Positions 52,586 to 61,858 of a stretch of DNA of 64,000 bases are shown piece after piece; position 1 is the stretch's first letter, and each line of letters begins with the position of its first letter. Both the position numbers and the translations under genes were made by a program. The DNA is taken from positions 1,798,001-1,862,000 of the forward strand of contig NZ_CP114598.1 in NCBI RefSeq assembly GCF_030848305.1. Direction: 5' to 3'. The notes beneath the pieces were generated by a model. It made no database searches, was not told the origin of the DNA, and worked only from the letters and a program-made list of their open reading frames with translations. This DNA comes from Akkermansia muciniphila (GTDB lineage: Bacteria; Verrucomicrobiota; Verrucomicrobiia; Verrucomicrobiales; Akkermansiaceae).

Positions 52586-53590
52586 TCAGGGCTTCTGGCC
52601 GGGAAGGTTGGAAAGCAGGTCTTCCAGTTCCGACATGCTGGATACGCGCACCAGGCGGGAGCGCATTTCCTTGGCGCCGGGAAATCCCTTCGTATAAGCC
52701 AGGATTCGTGACCTCATATGGCGCATGGTGTGAAGTTCGTCCCCATAATGGCGGGACTCCAGGGCCATCCGGGCATGCCGCAAAATCAGGTTTGTCTTTT
52801 CCTGCGGGGCTCTGGCCGGCGGCATGGCCCCGTGCAGCAGATAATACTTGGCGTCTCCGAAAATCCATGGGTTTTCCATGGCCGCACGACCAATCATGAC
52901 GCCGCTGACGGCCGTATTCTCTTTTACATACGCTACTGCCTGCGGGGTGGAAATATCCCCGTTCCCGATAACCGGCACGGACATGGCCCGCGCGCATTCG
53001 TCAATAATGTCCCAGTTGGCCGTCCCCGAATACTGCTGGGAGCGGGTGCGTCCGTGAATGGTAATCATGGAAATTCCCTCATTCTCCAGCAGGCGGCACG
53101 CGTCCATGGCGCACAGGCTCTGGAAATCCCAGCCAATGCGTATTTTGGCTGTGACGGGGATTCGTTCTCCTACGGCTTTCACGACGCTTCCGGCTACGGA
53201 AGCCAGCAGGGGCAGATCTTTCAGGAGGGAAGAACCTCCATTTTTGCCAACCACTTTGGGAACCGGGCAGCCGAAGTTGATGTCGATAAAATCCGGCTTC
53301 TCATGGTCAAGGATCATTCTGGCCGCCTCTCCCATGTGGTTTCCGTCCGCCCCGAAGAGCTGGATGCCTATGGGGCGATGGGCATTTTCTATCTTTGCGT
53401 ACCTGCGGTTCCTCTCCCATGCCTGGAGAATGCCTTCCGCAGAGACGAATTCCGTCACCATCACATCCACTCCCAGTTCCTTGCAGATGGTGCGGAATAT
53501 AGGGTCCGTCACTCCTGCCATTGGAGCCAGGAATAGTGGGAAATCCGTTTTGAAGAACGGGAGGGGAGCGGGACGGTTGGAAAAAGTCAT
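52586..53590 (-). CDS. dus: tRNA-dihydrouridine synthase
   Basis: An FMN enzyme reducing uridine in tRNA D-loops. It has 334 residues. The TIM-barrel start FPLFLAPMAGVTDPIFR, catalytic C108 in INFGCPVPKVVGKNGG and the phosphate-binding region VMIGRAAMENPWIF are visible. It is closest in shape to DusB. It is monocistronic, with a non-coding gap before the gspE operon. Confidence 0.92.
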   Translation of the reverse strand: MTFSNRPAPLPFFKTDFPLFLAPMAGVTDPIFRTICKELGVDVMVTEFVSAEGILQAWERNRRYAKIENAHRPIGIQLFGADGNHMGEAARMILDHEKPDFIDINFGCPVPKVVGKNGGSSLLKDLPLLASVAGSVVKAVGERIPVTAKIRIGWDFQSLCAMDACRLLENEGISMITIHGRTRSQQYSGTANWDIIDECARAMSVPVIGNGDISTPQAVAYVKENTAVSGVMIGRAAMENPWIFGDAKYYLLHGAMPPARAPQEKTNLILRHARMALESRHYGDELHTMRHMRSRILAYTKGFPGAKEMRSRLVRVSSMSELEDLLSNLPGQKP

Positions 53591-53801
53591 GATTCCTTAG
53601 GGTGAGGCTAGCACGGGTTTCTATTCCATTCAAGCATCTTGCCTGTTTGGGCGGGGAGGGGAAGACGCAACATGACGGTACTGCGCAGGCATCGGAACTT
53701 TGGAAAAATACGGTGAGCGATAAGGAGGCGCGGTATTCCTCCCGGTCTCCCGGAGGGAATTGCAGGCGTGCAGGACAACATCTTTGCGTGCGTTTTCAGG
53801 A

Positions 53802-53837
53802 AGAAAAAACGGCTTCACTTGTTGAGTGAAGCCGTTT
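53802..53837 (-). terminator. Intrinsic terminator after the YlbF-like gene
   Basis: A 13-bp stem AAACGGCTTCACT with its complement around TGTTG, followed on the minus strand by a T-run. Confidence 0.88.
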
Positions 53838-53858
53838 GGCAAAAGTTGAAAGATTGTT

Positions 53859-54368
53859 TTAATGGTTGCCGCAGCCGCAACCGCCGTCCTTGTGGTCGTG
53901 GTCGCACTTGCCCTCGCAATCACAATTTTCCTTGTCGCACTGGCCGCCGCAGGAGCAGGAAGACTGGGCGCTCATGGCGCGCTGGCGGGCTTCCTCTATT
54001 TCTTCAGGAGTGGGGGCGCGGCCCAAGTCAATGGACATGCCCAGATAATGATTGATGGTGTTCAGAAGTTCGTCAATGGTCTGGCGCGCTTCCAGGAAGC
54101 CGCGGGCCGCATCATTCTTGATGACGTTTTCACGCAGGGCGTCGAACTTGGAAATTTCCTCTTCGGTAGGAGGCATCCCGGCCAGGTGCTTGTTGCGCAG
54201 TTCTTCACCGTAAGCGTTGACTTCCTCAAAAAGCTTGGTTGCTTCAGGATTCTGGAAAAAGAGACCTATTTTTGCCTTGGAGGCCACAATTTTGTCTTCC
54301 TTGGCGAGCAGGTTGCAAAGGGCTTCCGTGGCGGCGCGCAGGTTGTCGTTGAGAACGGGGGTATTCAT
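53859..54368 (-). CDS. YlbF-family protein with Cys/His-rich tail
   Basis: A 169-residue protein. Residues about 1-130 form the helical YlbF/YmcA fold (ALCNLLAKEDKIVASK, LFFQNPEATKLFEEVNAYGEEL), known in Firmicutes as a partner of RNase Y and of biofilm control. The C-terminus (about 132-169) is an unusual Cys/His cluster (SCSCGGQCDKENCDCEGKC, then HDHKDGGCGCGNH) that would bind zinc or iron-sulfur. In B. subtilis the Y complex holds iron-sulfur clusters through YlbF, so this tail may do the same. Inference only. Confidence 0.8.
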   Translation of the reverse strand: MNTPVLNDNLRAATEALCNLLAKEDKIVASKAKIGLFFQNPEATKLFEEVNAYGEELRNKHLAGMPPTEEEISKFDALRENVIKNDAARGFLEARQTIDELLNTINHYLGMSIDLGRAPTPEEIEEARQRAMSAQSSCSCGGQCDKENCDCEGKCDHDHKDGGCGCGNH

Positions 54369-54475
54369 ATGGAATTTATTTAATCATGTCTTTTCGTGCA
54401 GGGCAATCCGGTTGCGAGGCATGGCGCGCATTTCCTTGACGCAGATTTGCTGCAGGCGGGAAACCCGGAAGAATA

Positions 54476-54508
54476 AAAAGGCGTTCCACGTTAAGCGGAA
54501 CGCCTTTT
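54476..54508. terminator. Terminator between aminotransferase and YlbF-like gene
   Basis: A 12-bp perfect stem AAAAGGCGTTCC with its complement; symmetric A/T tails make it usable in both directions. It closes the minus-strand aminotransferase gene. Confidence 0.85.
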
Positions 54509-54526
54509 GATGATGATCAACGTTTT

Positions 54527-55693
54527 TTAATGCGCCTTGCAGAATTCTTCAAAGCGGTCCAGCGCTTCCTTCAGAATGTCCAGCGTGGTGCAGTAGCTGA
54601 TGCGGATAGCCTTGTCATTGCCGAAGGCGATGCCGGGGACGGCCGCGACCTTGTAGCGTTCCAGAAGCTTGTCGCACAGGTTCAGGGAGGTGAGCCCCAG
54701 CCTGCTCGTGTCCACAAAGAAATAGAAAGCGCCCTGCGGTTCCACAACGCTGATGTTCGGGATGGCGCTGAGGCGGGAGTAAACGTACTGGCGTCGCATG
54801 TCGTATTCGTCGCGCATGTCGCTGATGAAACTCTGGTCTCCCGTAAGGGCCTCAATGCCGCCGTACTGGGCGAAGGTGCAGACGTTGGACGTGGTGTGGT
54901 CCTGAATCATCTGGATGGCCTTGGCAATGGCGGCCGGAGCTGCGGAGTAGCCCAGGCGCCAGCCGGTCATGGCGTAGCCCTTGGAAAAGCCGTTGATGGT
55001 GATGGTCAGGTCGTACAGTTCCGGACTGAGGGAGGCGATGCTGACGTGCTTGGTGTCTCCATATACGAGGTGTTCGTAAATTTCATCAGCCAGGATGAGG
55101 ATGTCTTCGCTCAGGGCCACTTCTCCCAGGGCGCGCAGTTCTTCTTCGGAATAAACGGCTCCGGTCGGATTGTTCGGGGTAGTGAGGATGACCATTTTGG
55201 TGCGGGGGGTCATGGCTTCCTCAAATTGTTCGGCGGTAAGCTTCCATCCGTTTTCCGCCGTAGTTTCCACGATGACGGGAATGCCGCCGCACATGCGGAC
55301 CATTTCCGGATAGCTGACCCAGTACGGTGCGGGGATGATGACTTCGTCTCCCTCGGATACGGTCGCCATGATGGCGTTGAAACAGGCATGCTTGGCGCCG
55401 GCTCCCACGGTGATCTGGGTGAAATCGTATTCCAGGTTGTTTTCCCTCTTGAGCTTTTCAGCGATGGCCTGGCGGAGTGCGGGCAGACCGGCGGAAGGCG
55501 TATATTTGGTGGCTCCGTTGTTCAGGGCCTCGATGGCTGCCTGCTTGATGTTTTCCGGGGTGTCCATTTCAGGTTCACCGCCTGCCAAACCGTAAACTTC
55601 TTCACCGGAGGCTTTCATAGCCTTGGCCCGGTTGGTCACCTTGAGGGTCAGGGAAGGGGTCAATGCCGCAATGCTGGGGGAAATCATGTCCAT
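54527..55693 (-). CDS. aspC: Pyridoxal-phosphate aminotransferase (aspartate type)
   Basis: A class I/II aminotransferase of 388 residues. The PLP lysine K238 is in INGFSKGYAMTGWRLGY, and the NNPTG motif is at 174-178. AAAPA-type substrate residues such as YAMTGWR and RISYCT are conserved. Most probably aspartate aminotransferase; other amino acids cannot be excluded. Confidence 0.9.
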   Translation of the reverse strand: MDMISPSIAALTPSLTLKVTNRAKAMKASGEEVYGLAGGEPEMDTPENIKQAAIEALNNGATKYTPSAGLPALRQAIAEKLKRENNLEYDFTQITVGAGAKHACFNAIMATVSEGDEVIIPAPYWVSYPEMVRMCGGIPVIVETTAENGWKLTAEQFEEAMTPRTKMVILTTPNNPTGAVYSEEELRALGEVALSEDILILADEIYEHLVYGDTKHVSIASLSPELYDLTITINGFSKGYAMTGWRLGYSAAPAAIAKAIQMIQDHTTSNVCTFAQYGGIEALTGDQSFISDMRDEYDMRRQYVYSRLSAIPNISVVEPQGAFYFFVDTSRLGLTSLNLCDKLLERYKVAAVPGIAFGNDKAIRISYCTTLDILKEALDRFEEFCKAH

Positions 55694-55862
55694 TGTTGTG
55701 GTGCAGTCGTAAATTTTGATGCCCTGGCGGAAAACAGGCTATTCTCCGCATAAGCGGAAAAACTTTACTCACTGAGCGCACCCCTGGCAAGGAGAATGCT
55801 TGCGGCGGCCATTCTTTTTCTTGCGGAGGGCGTTTCTCCCTTTGTAGAAGGGAATTTTCCCG

Positions 55863-57428
55863 TCAGCGTTTCAGGAGTTTGGCGCGCACCGCTTCCAGCT
55901 CCGGCGTTTTCAGCAGGAAAGCGGCTGCCAGATAAACGATGCCGGCACAGCCGCAGACCAGGGATATCCCCAGCACTCTGGCCGGGAAGGGCCAGTTCAG
56001 GAAGCCCTGGAGGAACCATGTCTTGCCTGCCCAGCACACCGCACCCAGCAATATTCCCGCCGCCATGATTCTGGACAGCCCGGAAAGCAGCGTCCGTCCG
56101 TCTGCGCCGCCCAGCTGGCGGCGCAGGTAAAGGAAGTAAAAGAGAAAATTGAAGGTAGTGACTACGGAGGTGGTCAGCGCCAGCCACGCCGCGTTTTTAT
56201 GCAGGATATAGACAAAACAGTAGTTGAGGCCGATGCTGATGGCCAGAGCCGCGGCGGCGGCGATCAGAGGAACCCAGCGTTTTTCAAGAGCCAGGAAGAC
56301 GGGCTGCACCACCTTGGTTCCGGCATAGCCCAGCAGGCCCAGGGAATAGGCCCCCAGCACTTCCCCCGTGTAGCGCACGGCCTCCTGGTTAAAGCGCCCC
56401 CACTGGTATACGGCGGAGACGAATTCCGTTCCCAGGATGGAGAGGATGAGAAAAGCGGGTACCGCAAAGAATGCCACCAGCCGCAACCCCTTGGCGATGT
56501 GGACGGCCACTTCCTTTCTCCCGTCTCCCACCATCATGCGGGAAACGGCGGGCAGCACCACCATGCCCGTCGCTACTCCGAAGAGCCCCACGGGAAGCTG
56601 CCAGAGTCGGAACGCCGTGGTCAGGGCGGTGACGGAGCCTTTTTGGAGATCCAGAGCGAACCCCGTATTGATGAAGATGGTGAATTGCGTCACGCCTGAA
56701 GCCAGCACGGAGGGGAGCATCAGCCCCCAGATTTTGCGCATGCGGGAATCGTCCCAGCGGAAATTGGGTTTCCAGCGGAAGCCGGTTTTTCTGAGTTTGG
56801 GAAGCTGCACGGCAATCTGGGCCATGCCCCCGATGGTAACGCCGCAGGCAAAACCATACAAAGCTTTGGGGCCGAAGGATGGATCAATGAAATATCCGAT
56901 CAGCAGGCCGAACAGGACGGAAGTAACGTTGAAAGCGGCGGAGGCCAGCATGGGCAATCCGAAAACTCCCACTATGTTCAGCGCTCCCATGATGAGGGCG
57001 GACAGGGAGGCGAAGCCGATGAAAGGCCACATGAGGCGGCTCAGGTCCGTGGCGAACAATTGCTCCGCCGGAGAGTGATCCCCGCTGTAAAGGGCTTCCA
57101 TGACGGGCCCCGCAAACAGAATCCCCAGGGTTACAATAGCGATCATCAGGGTGGAAAGCTGGGTTGCCACCTTGTTGGTCAGTTCCCACGCGGCCGCATC
57201 GCCCTGCGCCTCCCTCGTTTTGGAGGCTACGCTGGTATAGGATTGGGAGAGAGCTCCTTCCGCAAACAGGTCCCTTAACAGGTTAGGGATGCGGAAAGCC
57301 GTGTAAAAGGCGTCCAGGGCCCCGGTAGCCCCGAACAGGGAGGTGTACACAACTTCCCTGACCATGCCTGTCAGGCGACAGGCAAAGATAGCGCTGGAGG
57401 CAACCAGGCTGTTCCGCATCAGGGACAT
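55863..57428 (-). CDS. murJ: Lipid II flippase MurJ
   Basis: It flips lipid II across the inner membrane for peptidoglycan synthesis. It has 521 residues and about 13-14 helices. The MATE-like N-terminus (MVREVVYTSLFGATGALDAF) and DLFAEGALSQSYTSV are characteristic; basic residues in the central cavity are present. It follows the nucleotidyltransferase-kinase gene by 12 bp and is probably in the same transcript. Confidence 0.94.
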   Translation of the reverse strand: MSLMRNSLVASSAIFACRLTGMVREVVYTSLFGATGALDAFYTAFRIPNLLRDLFAEGALSQSYTSVASKTREAQGDAAAWELTNKVATQLSTLMIAIVTLGILFAGPVMEALYSGDHSPAEQLFATDLSRLMWPFIGFASLSALIMGALNIVGVFGLPMLASAAFNVTSVLFGLLIGYFIDPSFGPKALYGFACGVTIGGMAQIAVQLPKLRKTGFRWKPNFRWDDSRMRKIWGLMLPSVLASGVTQFTIFINTGFALDLQKGSVTALTTAFRLWQLPVGLFGVATGMVVLPAVSRMMVGDGRKEVAVHIAKGLRLVAFFAVPAFLILSILGTEFVSAVYQWGRFNQEAVRYTGEVLGAYSLGLLGYAGTKVVQPVFLALEKRWVPLIAAAAALAISIGLNYCFVYILHKNAAWLALTTSVVTTFNFLFYFLYLRRQLGGADGRTLLSGLSRIMAAGILLGAVCWAGKTWFLQGFLNWPFPARVLGISLVCGCAGIVYLAAAFLLKTPELEAVRAKLLKR

Positions 57429-57440
57429 GGAAGAGGGAGT

Positions 57441-58532
57441 CTACTTGAACAGCTGGCGGCAATAAGGCTCCACCTTTTTCATTGCCGGGTTGTCCTTGAC
57501 AGCCTGATCGCGATCATCCCGGCAGGGGAAAAGGTACAGGGCATATCCTCCGTAGCCGCCCCCCAGGTATTTTTTTGCAAGGGCGTTGGGAATATCCGGC
57601 AGGGGCCGCATTCCTTCGTCAAGCTGTACGCTGTAATACAGGGCTACGCCTGCCGCCAGGGTATTGATGTTGCGTTCCAGCACTCCGGTGCGGGCAATGA
57701 GGGAGGATTGGGAGATGCGTACGTAGTCCCGTTGTTCATCCGCCATTTTTGGAGTGTCGTGTTCCTCGCCCGTGTATAGAATAGCCATTCTGCCTTCCAG
57801 GAAGTCGCCCGTGCCTTTGACGTCCAGCACCGGAGAACTGCCGGAGCGCCATACGCACAACCCCGTTTCCGCGATGACGGCGGGATCCTGCCAGCCGACG
57901 CCCAGAGCGAGTTCGGAAGCGACCGGATCGCGCCCTTCCAACATGGCCCACGCGCCGCTACCTCCCAACCCGGAACGTTTTTCATACGGCCATTCGCAGA
58001 GGGAAACCATGGGGGTGATGGCGCAGTTGACCACATAGGAACCTTTTCTGGAGTAGCGGGGCACATCCAGCCATCCCCCGGCGAAGTCCACGCGAAGAGG
58101 TACGGAGGACGGAGCCTTAATGCGGTTCACCAGCATGGTGGTGGAAACGGGAGTGAATTTGGGGGGCGTTTTGGGAAGCACCACATAATCGGCTCCGACG
58201 CGGGCGCACAGCTCTTTCTTGATATCGCTGTAAAGGTCATCTTCCGTGACGGCCAGAATGTCCGGTTTTTCCTGAAGAAATTCCTCTTCAAAATCCAGGC
58301 CTTTCTTCATGCCGGTACCCAGAATAACCTTGTCAACCATGCGCAGGCTTTCCAGCAAAACTTTTTTGTGTTCGTCCGGAATGGACGGCTTGCGCTGCTT
58401 GTGGTGCCACAGCACGGGTTCCGAAGCAAAAGAGACGATCAGAAAGTCGCCCAGAGCACGGGCTTCTTCAAAAAACTGGATATGGCCAGCGTGGACAATA
58501 TCATAGCAACCGGAGACGAAAACTTTTTTCAT
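57441..58532 (-). CDS. Nucleotidyltransferase-GHMP kinase fusion
   Basis: A 363-residue bifunctional candidate. Residues 1-135 form a cytidylyltransferase-like domain with GCYDIVHAGH (HxGH at 14-17) and a SDIKKELCARVGADYVVL strand. From about 140 a GHMP kinase begins with PLRVDFAGGWLDVP (145-158) and the phosphate loop GLGGSGAWAML (188-198). Together they would phosphorylate and activate a sugar, as separate genes do for heptose or fucose precursors. The sugar is unknown. An upstream frame to 58673 is rejected. It is co-transcribed with murJ, hinting at an envelope glycan. Confidence 0.8.
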   Translation of the reverse strand: MKKVFVSGCYDIVHAGHIQFFEEARALGDFLIVSFASEPVLWHHKQRKPSIPDEHKKVLLESLRMVDKVILGTGMKKGLDFEEEFLQEKPDILAVTEDDLYSDIKKELCARVGADYVVLPKTPPKFTPVSTTMLVNRIKAPSSVPLRVDFAGGWLDVPRYSRKGSYVVNCAITPMVSLCEWPYEKRSGLGGSGAWAMLEGRDPVASELALGVGWQDPAVIAETGLCVWRSGSSPVLDVKGTGDFLEGRMAILYTGEEHDTPKMADEQRDYVRISQSSLIARTGVLERNINTLAAGVALYYSVQLDEGMRPLPDIPNALAKKYLGGGYGGYALYLFPCRDDRDQAVKDNPAMKKVEPYCRQLFK

Positions 58533-58610
58533 ACGTGTGAAAATGATAATTAGTCTGCGGCAGTATGCCCTATTGCCGCGCCGGATGCAAGAGCGAGATG
58601 CAGGTATATC

Positions 58611-58645
58611 AAAAAACGGCACGGGCTGAAGGAAGCCCGTACCGT
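58611..58645 (-). terminator. Intrinsic terminator after superoxide dismutase
   Basis: An 11-bp stem with one mismatch (ACGG and ACGGGCT with complements) followed on the minus strand by six T. Confidence 0.88.
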
Positions 58646-58680
58646 CAGGGGTATAGAAAATCAACCTTTGCAAAGAACGG

Positions 58681-59424
58681 TCAGGAAGCTATGGCTTCCT
58701 GGTAGCGGCGTTCCACATCGTCCCAGTTGATCAGGCGGCAGAAGTCTTCAATATAGTCCGCCCGGAGGTTCTGGTGCTTCAGATAATAAGCGTGTTCCCA
58801 AACGTCGCAGACGAGAATGGGGACAAGGCCGGGAATTTCCAGATTCTGATGTTTTTCCGCCCCGCAGATTACCAGCGTCTTGCTGACGGGGTCCACGCCC
58901 AGAATGCCCCAGCCGGAACCTTCCACGCCCTGGGAGGCCGCCTTGAATTCATTCATCATGGCTTCCAGAGAACCGAATTTTTCCTTGATGGCATCTGCCA
59001 GAGGTCCTTGCGGCTCTTTTTTGGGATCAGGCGTCATGTTGGTCCAGTAAATGGTATGGAGAACATGGCCGGAAACATTGAAGGACAAGTTGCGCACCCA
59101 GTTGGTGGTGGCGGAAGCGTCCAGCTTCCCGTCCGCAATTTCACGGAGCTTTTCAGCCGCGGCATTGGCGCCGGCGACATAGGCCGCATGATGCTTGTCG
59201 TGGTGGATGCGCACGGTCTTTTCATCCAGCATGGGTTCAAGCGCGTCGTAGGCGTACGGAAGGGGAGGTAACACATATTTGCCGTCGGCATAACCGATCG
59301 TGGAGGGATTTTGCTTTTTAGTCATCTTGCGTTGTGAATGTAGGAATGGCCCTGCTGCCCGGGCTTGGCTGATTGTTCCCAGCGCCGCCAATGAGGAAAG
59401 AGCAATAAAACGTCTTCTGTTCAT
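58681..59424 (-). CDS. sodB: Iron/manganese superoxide dismutase, exported
   Basis: It converts superoxide to peroxide and oxygen. The 247-residue protein carries an N-terminal MNRRRFIALSSLAALG segment that looks like a Tat leader (RRRF) before the usual enzyme. Metal ligands appear in HHDKHHAAY, GHVLHTIYW, and CDVWEHAYYLKHQ. The mature enzyme is full length. The start at 59424 is chosen so that the leader begins at the arginines; an upstream frame is rejected. Secreted or periplasmic location is inferred from the leader. Confidence 0.9.
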   Translation of the reverse strand: MNRRRFIALSSLAALGTISQARAAGPFLHSQRKMTKKQNPSTIGYADGKYVLPPLPYAYDALEPMLDEKTVRIHHDKHHAAYVAGANAAAEKLREIADGKLDASATTNWVRNLSFNVSGHVLHTIYWTNMTPDPKKEPQGPLADAIKEKFGSLEAMMNEFKAASQGVEGSGWGILGVDPVSKTLVICGAEKHQNLEIPGLVPILVCDVWEHAYYLKHQNLRADYIEDFCRLINWDDVERRYQEAIAS

Positions 59425-59543
59425 GTCCGCGCCACGGGAATCCATGGGAGTTTGGACATGGGTTGTTTTGGAGTTGTTCAAAAAAACTGGAACCCCGGGT
59501 GTTTTATTATGCTCCCTGGGTGGCGGGTCGGGGAAAAGCTTTT

Positions 59544-61004
59544 CTACCTCTTGACGGCCGATGCCGGCCCCTGGGCCCCGTAGGCGCTGACGCCCCTGAC
59601 GGCGACAGCCCCCGCATCTCTCAGGAAAGATTTGGGCAGGGTTACGCGGGTCTGGCTGCCCGGAAGGAGGATGCGCGTGGCCCACCGGCTGCCGTAGCGC
59701 GCCTGAACGGCCCATTTCCTGGAGGGATTGCCGGACGGCTGCCAGGAGAGGGTTACGGTGGACCCGTTGTCCGCCACGTAAAAATTCTGCGGTTGTCCGG
59801 GCGTGCCGGTTCCGCACCAGGGCATGGCGGGCGGAACAGCCATGGAGGGATACAATCTGTTCAGGTATTTCTGGATGCCTCCTGCATTCCGCATGATGGA
59901 TTTGATGCTCCAGAAGCATTGCCCGGGGGCGGTTCTGGCAAGGCTGCGGGAATAGTTGACCTGAGCCGCTATTTCAGAGGCGGGGCGGCCCGGGTCTTCG
60001 CTGCTCATGATGCGTGCCGTGGCAATGCCGGGCCACACCGGGCGTCTGGAGTTCTGGGCTGCCCACCATTGCATCAATGCGGGAAAGCTCTGCTTGGCCG
60101 GGCTGCAGCGCCAGTAAAGCTGAGGGGCTAGGTAATCCACCCATCCGCGGGAAAGCCACTTGCGGGCGTCGCAGGCCAGGTGCTCGTAGGCGTCCACTCC
60201 CGCTTCAATGCCGCCGGGAACGCCCGGCCTCCAGATGCCGAACGGGCTGACGCCCACCCGCACCCAGGGTTTGGAAGATTTGACGGATTTGTACATGTCC
60301 TGCACGAAGTCGTCGATATAGCTCCGGCGCTGGGAGGGAGATTTCCCGTCTCCAAAGGCGGCGGGAGACCACGCCCGGCCGGGAGTGGGGTAGGGGTAGA
60401 AATAGTCGTCCAGGTGCACCCCGTCAATGTCGTAGCGGCGCACGACGTCCATGATAACTTTCAGCGCGTGGTCGCGGGAGGCGGAAGCGCTGGGGTTCAT
60501 CAGCAGCACGGAGCCGGTTCGTTTCATCAAATCGGGGCGCATGAGGGAAACATGGTTGCGGCCTACGGCATGCTTGACGTTGGCCTTTGCCCGGAAGGGG
60601 TTGAACCAGGCGTGCAATTCAATGCCGCGGCGGTGAGCCTCCTGAATGGCGAAGGCCAGAGGGTCATACCCCGGATTGACTCCCGGGCCGGAGAGCCACT
60701 GGCTCCATGGCTCCAGAGAAGAGCGGTACAGGGCGTCGGCATTCGGGCGCACCTGGAGAAACACGGCGTTCAGCTTTAACTGGGCGCAGGTATTCAGAAT
60801 GTTCAACAGCTCCGCGCGCTGGGCTGCTCCGGGGAGGCCGGAACGGGAGGGCCAGTCAATATTATGAACGGTGGATATCCATGCCGCGCGGAATTCCTGA
60901 GGGACGGCGGGGACGGATTCTCCGGAGGGCTGCCACCCGAGCGCCTGGGAAGCCAGGGCAAGCAGGGAGCAGGAAAAGGCACGAAACAGGGGAAATCTGG
61001 TCAT
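59544..61004 (-). CDS. GHL10-type (DUF187) glycoside hydrolase family protein
   Basis: A 486-residue exported protein with a signal peptide (PLFRAFSCSLLALASQA). The TIM-barrel core begins EFRAAWISTVHNIDWPS, and LNAVFLQVRPNADALY, GIELHAWFNPFRA and VRRYDIDGVHLDDYFYPYP are the family motifs of GHL10 hydrolases. The candidate catalytic acids include the aspartates of DGVHLDDYF. The C-terminal about 90 residues look like a fibronectin-III-type domain. Substrate is probably an envelope or host glycan. The start at 61004 gives a compact leader; 61037 is possible. Confidence 0.85.
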   Translation of the reverse strand: MTRFPLFRAFSCSLLALASQALGWQPSGESVPAVPQEFRAAWISTVHNIDWPSRSGLPGAAQRAELLNILNTCAQLKLNAVFLQVRPNADALYRSSLEPWSQWLSGPGVNPGYDPLAFAIQEAHRRGIELHAWFNPFRAKANVKHAVGRNHVSLMRPDLMKRTGSVLLMNPSASASRDHALKVIMDVVRRYDIDGVHLDDYFYPYPTPGRAWSPAAFGDGKSPSQRRSYIDDFVQDMYKSVKSSKPWVRVGVSPFGIWRPGVPGGIEAGVDAYEHLACDARKWLSRGWVDYLAPQLYWRCSPAKQSFPALMQWWAAQNSRRPVWPGIATARIMSSEDPGRPASEIAAQVNYSRSLARTAPGQCFWSIKSIMRNAGGIQKYLNRLYPSMAVPPAMPWCGTGTPGQPQNFYVADNGSTVTLSWQPSGNPSRKWAVQARYGSRWATRILLPGSQTRVTLPKSFLRDAGAVAVRGVSAYGAQGPASAVKR

Positions 61005-61060
61005 GACGAGGGAGGGAAAGGGGTGTTTCCGGAACATTTAACGCCCATTCGGCGGATCTG

Positions 61061-61092
61061 TCCATGACGGATGCCGGAGGTTCCGTCATGGA
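61061..61092. repeat. 11-bp perfect inverted repeat
   Basis: TCCATGACGGA (61061-61071) and its complement (61082-61092) around a 10-base loop lie between larB and the glycosidase start. There is no T-run, so it is either a weak terminator or an operator. Confidence 0.6.
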
Positions 61093-61102
61093 GAGGCGCT
61101 CC

Positions 61103-61858
61103 TCAGCAGGGCCTGGACGCCAGGCTGTTGATCAGGTGGGCATTGAATCCGGCCCCGAAACCGTTGTCTATGTTGACGACGGAAACTCCGTTGGCGCAGG
61201 AATTCATCATGGCGAGCAGGGTGGTCACCCCGTGGAAATTGGTTCCATAGCCCACGCTCGTAGGCACGGCGATCACGGGGGCCTTTACCAGGCCTGCCAG
61301 CACGCTGGGAAGTGCTCCTTCCATGCCCGCCACGGCCACCAGCGCGGTAGCTTGGCGAATGGAGTCCAGATGGGAGACCAGGCGGTGCAGGCCGGCTACG
61401 CCGCAGTCCCGGTACCGGACTACACGGCTGCCCAGAAATTCCGCCGTCAGGGCGGCTTCCTCCGCTACGGATTGGTCCGAGGTCCCCGCGCTGACGATGC
61501 CGACGAAACCCTTCGTCCGCGGGACGGGATTCGGAGCAATGCGCATGAGACGGGCTTCCGGGTGCATGTCCGCCGCCGGAAAGGCGCGGGTCAGGTAGTC
61601 CAGAGCTTCCCCGCTCAGGCGCGTAGCCAGAACATTTTGTCCGGCGGCAAGCAGACTGCGGGCTATCTCTTCAATTTGCTCCGGCGTTTTTCCTGCGCCG
61701 TAAATGACTTCCGGGCATCCGGTACGTTCCAGGCGGTTGTAATCAATATCCGTGTGGGAAGAGGCGGGAGCGGTGGCGGCCCGGATTTTTTCCGCCGCTT
61801 CCTCCGTGGAAAGGCGGCCTTCCTCAAACTGGTGCAGGATGGCGGTAATGTCATTCAT
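61103..61858 (-). CDS. larB: Nickel pincer cofactor biosynthesis protein LarB
   Basis: It carboxylates and hydrolyses nicotinic acid adenine dinucleotide to start the nickel-pincer cofactor. It has 251 residues with the PurE-like C-terminal domain (GFVGIVSAGTSDQSVAEEAALTAEF). It is the third gene of the larC-larE-larB operon; its start overlaps the larE stop (ATGA). Confidence 0.9.
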   Translation of the reverse strand: MNDITAILHQFEEGRLSTEEAAEKIRAATAPASSHTDIDYNRLERTGCPEVIYGAGKTPEQIEEIARSLLAAGQNVLATRLSGEALDYLTRAFPAADMHPEARLMRIAPNPVPRTKGFVGIVSAGTSDQSVAEEAALTAEFLGSRVVRYRDCGVAGLHRLVSHLDSIRQATALVAVAGMEGALPSVLAGLVKAPVIAVPTSVGYGTNFHGVTTLLAMMNSCANGVSVVNIDNGFGAGFNAHLINSLASRPC

